DNA from: Caenorhabditis remanei
Lineage: Eukaryota; Nematoda; Chromadorea; Rhabditida; Rhabditidae
Length of the DNA stretch: 64,000 bases
Assembly (NCBI RefSeq): GCF_010183535.1
Contig: NC_071333.1
Location: 19,962,587-20,026,586 of the forward strand
Reading direction: 5' to 3'
The notes under the pieces are model-generated. The model was not told where the DNA came from and searched no databases. It worked only from the letters and a program-made list of their open reading frames with translations. This document shows, piece after piece, positions 54,985 to 64,000 of the stretch (position 1 is its first letter; every line of letters starts with the position of its first letter). The position numbers were made by a program, and so were the translations under genes.

Positions 54985-57900
54985 GAAATTTTTCTGTTTG
55001 TGCTCCTGATTTGATCACAAAATAAATTTTTGTTTTGAAGTTTAGAGAAATTTCGGAGACAATTAGTGGTTTGGTTTGGATGAAAGAAAAATGGAAAAGG
55101 AATAATTTGTATTTTGCGTGGGTTGGGGGAATGTGGTGGTTGATGCTTTGAAAGCATTATCAAAATGTCGAAGGAGAAGATATAGAGTTTGATCACTACA
55201 GTAAGAAACCATAATTGAAATAAAAGCCGATGGTTTTTATCAAATAACTTATCTCAAAAAACACTGTCGGGACGTTTTCAAGGTATTGGAGGCTGTCATC
55301 AGAAAAAATAGGAACAAACTTCAGAAAACATCCATGTAGGCCACAGGTTAGCAACAAGAGTCCGGGATCGTTACTCCAGCGATTTCCGAAGCACCGGAAT
55401 ATCGTAACCACAAGGAACATTTATTCTCTCACATGGGCAATTGAAAAGATTGAACTTATTGTGCATTCTACACTATCCATTTCAACCTGTAGATCATTGG
55501 ACCGTGAATAAGTGGGAAGAATTGAACTGGCAAACAGTGATATTGACTATGTTACTTAATGAACTAATTGAAAACTATAAATCACTTTTTTCAATAAAAC
55601 TTATTGGACTTATCAAGTCTGTCTGAAAAAATGCAGTAAACCAATCGAGTTTCAAATTCAGTCTGACCACCCCAAATCTTTTGTGCCCTTGTTTCATCTT
55701 TTACGAATATAAGTATTTCCTTTCTCTCCATTTTCATTTCCCATGATGTATTCAGGATTATCACTAGCATTCATCTCTCCTGACCAACCTCTCAAAGGCT
55801 ATTTCCGGGTTTTCGTACTACTTTTTTCAATTCTTGCCGTTTTGTAGGCTCTTCTTTACATCAGCAGCGTTGATCCCATTTTTCCTATCACGCGCTTTAA
55901 CAAAGTATAGCGGAGAAAGAGATCAACACAACCGAGACACTATGTGTTACTAAGAAGACGCAGACATCATCGTGGAAATAAGGCCCTTTGGAGCGCTGGC
56001 GGAGCCGTGAGCCGGTGCCAGCCGGCACGAGCTCGTACCGCTGCAGAGCAGCAGAAGACACAAAAAGAGTGTAAAAAAGCCTACAAAGAGAAAGAGACTG
56101 CGTCATGATTTTGAGAAGAGGTGAGCCGTTTCCCATTTGTGAAGGGAAATGAGAAAAACTCGAAGCGCGGATTGAAAGAATAAAGAGATAGATGGATTAT
56201 GCAAGGGGACATGAAACTGGAGACCTAAAATTAAGAGGACACATTCAAGAAGCAATGTACAGTACAGTTCAGTAACACATTAAAGGATGATGGTGAAATG
56301 AGAAAATGCCGGATTCTGAATATCATGTTGATAATACACTGTGTACAATGTTGCATACTGTATCAAAACCATGCGTTGAAGCAATAATACGAAACAGTTT
56401 GGATTATATAGTGGCGTGTGTTAATATTTGACAATTTGTTTTTATTTTGAATCAGTTCTAAGTTGACCACCCAAAACAACCATTTTACATACTCTAATAG
56501 CCTTGATTTTAACAACGTTGGCCGTTTTCAGTTTAAAATTACCGATATTGAAAATGTATTACGGTATCACTGATTGTCCCACAAAGTAAATGTATGAAAC
56601 ATACAGAACAAATGTAGATAAAATGTTTTTCGAATTTTTATTTCGTTCGAAAAACCGAAAAAAATTCTGAAAAGAGTTACTAATGGGAAAAAAAAGACAG
56701 TTGATAAAAAAATTGAAATTGAGATGGTGGGTGAAACTCATCTTTTCTGCAACATTTTTAAACTACTTCAGCGCTATATCTGCCAGAACCATACTGGTCT
56801 AATAACGGGACGGTTTTTTTCGGGACATGAGATTTTTGAAAATAGTTTTTTGAAGTTTTCAATTTTTCAGGCGGCAAAGTTTCCTATTTTACTCGTTTTT
56901 TATATTTTCTTCGTGATAGTTTATTTTCCTTCTCGAAAGAATGACAGAATTTTACAGCGCTCCGGCGATTTTTTTCATCGAACAATGTATGTCTTTCCGT
57001 GAGTTCATTATCATATTGAAAGAATTATATTTGGTCGGAAACCCGCTGAGAATAAGCGGCAAAACTGTTTGGGGATTTCTGCGGCCGTGGAATGTTCTAG
57101 GAATTTCCCTTAGAACATATTTTTTCAGGTTTTCATCGTTTGTTTCTATCATTTTTGTAGTATTCCTATTAATTCTTGTCGCTTTCTAGCAAATTCATTC
57201 AACGAAAATAACAAATAACAGCGAATATTGTCGTAAAAATCGAAAAAATGCACGAAGTCGAGAATTTTTAGGCCACCGAAATGCCCAAACTCAGCGGTGA
57301 TCACTCTCACCGCCGGGTTTCAGACCGAATAAAATAATTCTTTCAATATGAAAATGAACTCACAGACACTCAAGCATTATTCTAAAAAATCAGAGTTGAC
57401 CTCACATTCAGTACGCCTTTAATCGAACTTGAAAAATCAGGGAAACAAATTTCCTCAAAAAGACGATCCCAAACGGGCCGCGCCGGATCACAACTTTAAA
57501 AAAAACCCCGGCCCTTGACAAGTATAGTCAGAACAGCTTGTTAGCAGTGTAAAAATCCAAAGCATTTTTTTAGTATGTTTCGTATTTAAACCGAAACCCT
57601 TTTTTGTTTTATTTTTGTTGTTTTTGTTACTCTTTTTTACAGTAATTGTTTATAACTGAACAAATATTCAAAACCAGGTGAAGTTCACTATAAGGTAACA
57701 TTTTTCTACTCAAAAATGAAATTTCGTTAAAATACCAGTCAGCCCTCATTTATTATTTATTTCGGATGCTCATTTGCTCTATTTTTGCTTCACGACATAG
57801 ATAGTAAGACGTGTAGTGTTCCTTTTCGCCTAAAAGTCCGCAATTTGTCGTCAGTTTTGGTGCAACCAGTGGGTGTCCTCCCCACGACAGTCTGTACACA

Positions 57901-58131
57901 CTGTTCGCCTCATCCTCACCGCACCGTTGCGTGTTCTCCGCCCGCAATGTGTTGATGCCCCCGGCGGACCTTTTTTCTCTTCTTTTTTTGTTTTAGTGAT
58001 TGAGTTCTTATTTTTCGTTCTGAAAGTCCATAGTTATTATCTCAATTCAGTGTATTCTAATTAAAATTTTATTCTTTTCACACACTTTAATTCATTTTTT
58101 CTTCAAGCGATTTTATTGGTGTTTTTTTCAG
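54985..58131. other. Long intergenic region
   Basis: No gene supported. Pieces noted: a strong hairpin GTGCCAGCCGGCAC at about 56016-56029 in a GC-rich patch; a dispersed-repeat fragment at 56560-56620 (GGTATCACTGATTGTCCCAC) shared with 61838; a GC patch ending CCCCGGCCCTTGACAAGTAT near 57505-57524, similar to the end of the intronic MITE at 19247; and a C/G-richer promoter-like stretch at 57880-57975 just upstream of the gene at 58132. Confidence 0.45.
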
Positions 58132-61094
58132 ATGTCCGATTTCACTATTGGCGAGAATGTGAGCGTCTTCTGGGAGAAGCAGGAAAAGGGTCCAGTCACA
58201 ATGTCGTGCCGTCGGAGCTTGGGTACTCAATATGAAGCCAAAATCACCGACATCAAGAATGTTAAAGGAGTTCCGTCGGTCAAAATTCATTACTTGAACT
58301 GGAATAAACGATTCGATGAGTGGGTGCCGGCGAACTCCCCTCGGCTCGTCAAAATCAAAAATCAAAACTCTCCGATTGCCGCCGTTGTGAAGGAATTGAA
58401 GAGAGCCTCGACGATGGTGGAGAATACTGATTCGAAACGTGCAAAATCGTCGGTTGCGGTAGAGAAGACGGAAGAAGCTCATTACACCAGAGACCAACAC
58501 GGAGAATTTCAGAATTTGATAGAAAGACTTGTGCATAAAGTGAGTTTGCCTAATTTTTCTTGTAATTTCTTTAGTTGTTGCAATAAAATCTAATATTTAA
58601 AAAAAATTCTTCAGATTCTCCGCGAAACGGATATTGTCGACACGGACAATGCGGACGGCCGCAAGTTGTTCAATTTCGTGGACACTTTCTTCTCGTATGG
58701 GTTAGTACCTGCATTAATCATGCCTCCCAACTAATTCTATTGATTTTCCAGACTGCTCACCGCCGATGGAACCTACTGGAGATTCATCAGCCAATTCCTG
58801 CCATGTGTCGAGCAAAGAATGATAATTTTTGAGTGTCCCAATGCCAATGACCGCGTATTGTCAATCGAGTGGTTGAAGACGTCGTTCAACAAGGGAACTC
58901 TCTACTTCTTACTTTTCGCTCTCACCAAACAGATCAGCAAGTGAGTTGAAAAAAGGATTTTGAAACCTACAAAATATAAAACATTCCAGGATTGATATGC
59001 ACCAGTTTTACCACATAAACTCGTGTCTCCGCAACGATGGACTCGTGGAGGCTGTCACCGAGCTTATGGAGAGACTCAGCACTGTCCAATTTGCCTTCAA
59101 AGTAAGAACTCTTTCAGCTCTGTTCCCTAATCATGATTATCTTGTTTCAGACTTCCCGCCAGCTCCGTCAAGAGCCACTTCCATCTGCTGTCGTTGAACC
59201 ATGTGTTGTGCAGGACTCTTCACGTGCTGCTGCTCGTCAGCGCAAGCTCACCGGGAAGGAAGCTTCCCAGGAGGTAGTGCCAAATAGGATCTCAACTGAG
59301 GTGTCAAGCCTCCTTACCCAAGCAATTGAACAAGATATTCTTCTCGATGAACTTGTCCGTACCCGTAATCACCGTCTCAACACTGATACAATCAAGCAGA
59401 GTTTCGTTCGCGTTAAGCAAGAAGAGCCAGAGATGCCAGAGTGCAATCTTGCCGATGGAGAGTTTCAGTAAGTTTTCCTAAATGAAAAAAAAATGTAACC
59501 TTAATATCTTCCAGAATGAGCCAAAGAGACGCTCTTCACCTCGCTATCAACGTTTTTGAGAAGTCGTCGGAAAAGATCATCACGTGCTTCAAAGTGCTCG
59601 AAAAGTTTCATTCCGACTGCATCAAGCTCCGCTTTTTCGTCATGACGAACTACAACTCGTACGTGTTCGATTTTCGCCACAAGACACATCTCGGATCTCC
59701 GGGAACGACAACTAACTTGTCATCGGAGGGATTCTTCATCCCAATGATTCGTATGGCTCATGACCGTATCAAGGCTATCAAGGTATGTCTACATGAAACA
59801 ACGAAAAAATATCTTAAGCTGAAAATTCTATTTCAGGTTGGTATTGACAACCTCTCATTCGTGTTGGAAGCCAACGAAAATGGTTTCAGCCATTTCATTG
59901 AGAACGTGGAGAGAGATGACAAAACGGTCTTCACGTACACCGCCGCGTTGGCTGGATTGGAGTGTGGCGCAAGTTTTATCAACACGCTTGGCAATATCAT
60001 TGAGCAAAGTAATCCTCTTCTCACCGAGCGCATCATGGTGGACAGTAAGATAGGATACATGCGCATGCTTCAGCCAAATCTGAAGAAGCTGCTCTCCAGA
60101 GCCATTGACATTTGTTCGGCCGCTCTATGCTTCTGGTACGAGCAGTCGTATGCTGAGCGTGTGCCGTCGATGACTACTAAATCTGGATACCTATTCAAGA
60201 CTATTGCTGGAGTAGGAATGAGGAGATCACAGATAGCCGATGAGAGATACTGTGTCATAGTTAGGAACAGTCTCCATGTTTTTCTCGACTCCAACTGCCA
60301 GAGGGAGGATGTCGTGATTAACTTGAGGTAAGCATTTGAAATGTTATAGTAGCATCTACCGTCATCTGGCGGTCAGATCACTAGATAAAAATACATTGAC
60401 ATTCACTTATACTTGTCTTTTCAAGTTTGCCTACCGGCGACTTTTCCCACCGACAGAGATCAAAAGTCGATGAGCCGAAGCAAATATCAATTCATTCTAT
60501 TTTCTTTCAGCACAGCGACCATGTATAGCACCGGGCGCGTCACTTTCCAGTTGAGAGGCCCTGAAGGCCATTTCGAATTTGAGTCAAGCTGTCAAAAAGA
60601 CTACGCCGAGTGGATGACAGTGTTGGGACATGTCATGGAGAACAAGGCGACACCAGAAAACATGACTCCGTGCCTTACCGTACTCCTTGAGGGTAGCATT
60701 GCAGTTGTTCAGGAAGGAGAAACATTCTGGGCCGACGGATTCTTGCGCCTCCTCAATGAGATCCCCGGTGACTCTTTCCAACAAGTCATTGTTGTCTACC
60801 CATCGAAATATAAAGGCAGTTTCACTGCTAACTGTGCGCCAGCTTTCTGCCTGGTTACTGGTGAGCAGTCCATTCATTATTTCTTCCTCCGGTTCACCAA
60901 GGAACTCGAGCGTTTCACAAATTCTATCGAGGTCATCTATGGACTGAAACACCGGAAACTTGATGAGCCAATGATGCAGGTGAGTTGAAATCCCTGATGT
61001 GACCTAGCTCTACAATTACTAAATATTTCAGACGCCAGTCGGGAAGACTATCCACAACACGTGCTGCCTCGCCAAGAACCTCTGGCCGATCTAA
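58132..61094 (+). CDS. Chromo-barrel / RUN / PH fusion protein (PLEKHM2/SKIP-like body)
   Basis: Nine exons: 58132-58539, 58615-58700, 58752-58940, 58990-59101, 59151-59467, 59515-59782, 59837-60327, 60511-60979 and 61032-61094. All join in phase to give 800 residues. TTTTTTTCAG lies directly before the ATG, so a spliced leader would abut the start. Residues about 4-75 form a chromo barrel with the aromatic set Y34, Y54, W57 and W64 (IHYLNWNKRFDEWVP). Residues about 118-265 are a RUN domain (GRKLFNFVDTFFSYGLL, GTLYFLLFALTKQIS). A linker follows, then a helical region, and a PH domain at about 575-665 (GYLFKTIAG, YCVIVRNSLHVFL, DYAEWMTVLGHV). RUN+PH proteins such as PLEKHM2/SKIP link Arl8-positive lysosomes or vesicle precursors to kinesin. 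A methyl-lysine-reader type domain in front of them is unexpected. The first junction (58539/58615) has normal GTGAGT/TTCAG ends. Confidence 0.85.
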
Positions 61095-61114
61095 TCGTCA
61101 TAAGTGGACAGAAT

Positions 61115-61120
61115 AATAAA
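61115..61120 (+). promoter_or_regulatory. Polyadenylation signal AATAAA
   Basis: First AATAAA after the stop of the gene at 58132, 21 bp downstream. Confidence 0.65.
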
Positions 61121-63270
61121 TAAACTTCACCCGATTAATAGTAACATTCTCCTGAAAATTTTAATAATGCTATCCTGATTTATAGTAAAATTCCCCTAAA
61201 AATGTATAGTTTTGTTTTGATAATCTTTCCCTCCCCTCCGCCGTTTCGGTATGTAATAGTATATTAACTTATATTATTAAGTGTTTATAAGTTCCCCCCC
61301 CTTTCTCTCGCTTCTCAATACCGTGAAATCACTTGTTCACGGTTCTTTTTGTCCCCTCACCCAAGCTTTCTCTGCTCATTCCCACCGTAAAGTGTACAGA
61401 ATTTATTATTGTTTCACATTTTGTCGTACTGATGCCATTTGTTCATATTCCCGAGTCGATACTTCTTTTGGATTCTCTTCTGAAACTGTCAAATGTTCAG
61501 TTCCCATCTAGATTATTTATCCCCGCTTGCTTTAAATAAAATCGAGTTTTTTCTTTTATTTTGAGTTGAAATTTTTTACCGACAAAAATGGAAAACCAGG
61601 AGAGATTGAAAAAAATCATAAATCATAACAAGAAATAATCGACTGGTGTATCGGCGATTAAGATTCTTCACTATTTAAATATTCCTAGAAAATTTTTGGC
61701 CGTGGGGAGCTGAGGACTCAATTATTGTTTTGATTTTCGCACATGAAAAGAAGAACAATTATAGATTATACTTTTTGCGTTTGCTAATTTTTTTTTTCAT
61801 TTTTCCGTTGAAGATAATCAATTTTGAGAGGGTTTTGCGGTATCACTGATTGTTCCACCAAGTGAACTATGTAAATATAAACAAAACGAAGATTCAGCTT
61901 TATTTTTGTAGTTGACAACTTTTTTGTAAGGACACTCCCTAGCAAGTTACATACCGACAAATAAATTTCTTCCTCAAATTGTCCCATTGCAGTGCAAACT
62001 AGAGTGGTTTTTGAGCTGAACCCTTCATCCCAGCGCACATTCCCTCGGCAAGCTGACCTATTCGAAAATGTAGAAACTAGAGGTCAGATATATTTTGGGA
62101 ACTGTTTGTGAGCAAGAAAATTATACTTCCTGTGTTAAATCAGAGCAGAACTGTGAGAGCTCATAACTCGGTTGGAAGTGTCGAGGGCACTTCAAAAATT
62201 TCAGAATAATTTTTTCAGACCATTCTTAACTTACCCTGCTTGTTTCAGCCATAAAATCACTTGCATGGTCTCGGGGCTACTCTTTCTTTCATACGATGCA
62301 ACTTCATTCAGGGGAATCTTGATGTTTTTATTTTCCTATTCGTATAACCGTTTCGCTAATTCATTATTTAAAAATGTGTTGTTTTCTTATGTTACCGCTT
62401 CTCTACACCTCGAAGCTAATCTCTGGATTGTAAAATTTTTACCCTCGACGCACACCTTCTCAAAAACTATAGAAATTGTTAATATCGATGTAAAATTTGC
62501 CAGAACATTTCATTTTTGCATGCAAAACTCTAATTTTTTGTCAAAAGCGTCTAGTCACATCATAATTTTCTTTTATTATTCTCCACTTTTTCAATTCTAT
62601 TCAAGTCATTCGTTTTTTGTTCATATTTTAATTTCTCGGAAAATCCGTGAATTGTCGTCAAATTAGATGTGTACACGTACACACGAACACCATTAGTAGC
62701 CCCTTCCCTCCCTCCCCGACCGCCGTGTACAGTCCGTGGTGGTGGTCGTCACGCAATGTTTATGCGCTCATTTTTCACCAGATTGACCTTTTTTTTCTCC
62801 GGACTCTTGTTTTGTTTTTGTTTTCGCTATCGATTCAAAAATTTCCTGATCATTGCAGCGTTTTCAAGTGACTTTACATTGCTTCCTATCTTGTGTCACG
62901 TTTTCACTTCATTTTGAAAAAAAAAATTCCAATTAGTGAAAACTTAAGAAATCGCTATTCGGATTAAAATCGATATTAACCTTCCGGTCAACTGAATGAT
63001 CCTTTTGAATGGTCTCAGCTTTTTGGTTTTGCCTGTTTCTCCTGTTTCTTGAATCATAACATTCCTTGCTATGCGCGAAACAATTCATTACGCTGGGATT
63101 TCTTCACAACGCTTGACTTTTATGATTCTGAGTTCTTGTTGACCTGATTCTGACAGAAGTACGTTTCCAATCACAAAACTAGCGCCGTTCTCAGATTGCT
63201 GCTTTTTCCACATCAAGTTTTTACAACTCGTTATCATGGATTGGAAACAATCAGTTCGTCTCATATATGC
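61121..63270. other. Intergenic between the fusion gene and the retroelement
   Basis: No gene supported; the 164-codon frame at 62172 is rich in Phe/Ser and looks accidental. 61838-61950 is a dispersed-repeat copy (GGTATCACTGATTG, TTGTAGTTGACAACTTTTTTG). 62150-62185 shares GAGAGCTCATAACTCGG with 52289-52305. 62690-62820 resembles 57890-58010 upstream of the fusion gene (CCCTCC/CCGCC tracts, CACGCAATGTTTATGC against CCGCAATGTGTTGATGC, then GACC followed by a T/C run). Confidence 0.5.
61838..61950. repeat. Dispersed repeat copy
   Basis: Starts GGTATCACTGATTGTTCCAC and includes TTTTTGTAGTTGACAACTTT then GGACACTCCCTAGCAAGTT, matching one arm of the palindromic element at 43183-43480. Confidence 0.7.
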
Positions 63271-63274
63271 TCTT

Positions 63275-64000
63275 ACTTACTTACTTAGTCGATCCGTTCT
63301 TCGCTCAGTTGGTGTGGGCGCGGATCACAGCTATCCATTTTTTCCGATCTTTGGCGATTGTGCTCCAAGGTTCGATCAATTGAGTTCCTTGTCGCACTGA
63401 GATTTCTTTCTTCAGGGAGTCGGCCCATCGCATTGGTGGTCTTCCTACTGGCCTTTTCTCATTTCTGGGTATCCATTCTTGAAGTAACGTTGTCCACCGA
63501 TTATCGTTTCTTCTCATCACGTGGCCAGCCCAACTTAACTTTCGTTTCGTTATGAAGACCAGAGGGTCTTTCACTTGGGATATTTTCCTTATATCTTCTC
63601 GGTGGAGGTTTTTCTCTCGTTGTTCCGTGAGGGTAATTCCGACGAGTTTACGTTCAAGTGCAGCATGTGTTATTCTTACTCTTTCGGATAGAGCTTTAGT
63701 GAAAGTCCATGTTTCTGATCCATATGTCAGTGCGGGGAGAACAATGGAGTCGAAAAGTTGCGCTCGGATTTTCGGACACGTCAGGGCATTTGTTGTGTTT
63801 TTTATATTGTTGAGTGCAGCCCATGCCGATCGTCGTCTTCTGTGAATTTCTGGCTCTAGATCGTTTTTTGTATTGAGCAGTCTCCCCAAGTATACGTATT
63901 CCTCAACATCTTCAATTGCTGACATGGTGTTGTTTTTTCTGATATGTATTTGGTGACTTGACGCAAATTTGTTCCTCAGCACTTTTGTTTTACTCGCGTT
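63275..64000 (-). mobile_element. RTE-type non-LTR retrotransposon, 3' end (continues past the window)
   Basis: The minus-strand frame 63982-63305 is the C-terminal part of an endonuclease/reverse-transcriptase polyprotein. Marks are YVYLGRLLNTKNDLEPEIHR, RRSAWAALNNIK, LFDSIVLPALTYGSETWTFT and KRKLSWAGHVMRRNDNRW, followed by RPVGRPPMRWAD, the usual end of RTE-clade proteins. The frame is open to its stop at 63305 and to the edge of the run of Met-initiated sequence, with no lesion seen. The short 3' UTR ends in tandem AAGT units (the plus strand reads CTTACTTACTTACTTAG at 63276-63289), another trait of RTE elements. The insert may be young. Confidence 0.88.

Noticed and set aside
56010..56060. 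Possible tRNA or structured RNA at the GC-rich hairpin
   Set aside because: No tRNA arms or T-loop consensus; just one short GTGCC/GGCAC stem.
56724..57189. Two overlapping hydrophobic plus-strand frames
   Set aside because: T-rich DNA gives apparent membrane helices; no codon bias, conserved motif or promoter.
58087..58536. 149-codon minus-strand frame opposite the chromo exon
   Set aside because: Shadow frame; the plus strand encodes a recognisable chromo barrel spliced into RUN and PH exons.
62172..62666. 164-codon plus-strand frame
   Set aside because: Phe/Ser/Leu-rich translation of T-rich intergenic DNA, no domain, no splice context.

Overview
The window looks like nuclear DNA of a Caenorhabditis-type nematode. 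It is AT-rich, most introns are about 45-60 bp with GTAAGT-like donors and TTTCAG acceptors, several start codons sit just after a TTTTCAG-type site that suits spliced-leader trans-splicing, and the protein families and retroelements fit nematodes. The species cannot be named from this sequence alone. All exon models were assembled by hand from splice signals and reading frame.

Layout. 1-5.7 kb is gene-poor and made of old duplications plus a 340-bp palindromic element. 5.84-6.32 kb and 28.43-28.88 kb hold two paralogous two-exon genes for small secreted six-cysteine proteins, each with a TATA box. 6.9-7.6 kb is a dead non-LTR retroelement fragment. 10.6-12.5 kb (-) is an eight-exon carboxylesterase. 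13.8-17.4 kb holds two chromo-barrel/MRG paralogues arranged tail to tail. 17.7-20.4 kb (-) is a chimeric gene: homeodomain-like fold, long coiled coil, and a truncated protein-disulfide-isomerase segment. 21.8-25.3 kb is a tandem array of a unit of about 540 bp. 25.5-27.87 kb (-) is a decayed acidic-repeat gene broken by two DNA transposons, each flanked by a clean 8-bp target duplication; an intact relative lies at 35.2-36.25 kb (-).

From 29.2 to 49.5 kb there are three related blocks (A, B, C). They share a promoter-like ACGCGT-rich segment, a leader exon and a 3' section, but carry remnants of different genes inside: a KDM6/UTX-type demethylase (A), a cyclophilin (B) and the C-terminal PKK-type coiled coil of an SLK/LOK/GCK-4-type kinase (C). 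An intact KH-domain gene sits at 41.1-42.8 kb (-) between B and C. Downstream are a ten-finger C2H2 protein (50.7-52.95 kb, +), a short acidic protein with a candidate SUMO-interacting motif (54.3-55.0 kb, -), and a nine-exon 800-residue gene joining a chromo-barrel domain to RUN and PH domains (58.1-61.1 kb, +). The window ends inside an RTE-type non-LTR retrotransposon (-).

The genes do not form an operon or a pathway. The theme is an accessory region rich in duplication, domain shuffling and transposon damage. The points most worth follow-up are the shared-frame/different-cargo blocks, the homeodomain-PDI and chromo-RUN-PH chimeras, and the twice-hit acidic-repeat pseudogene.
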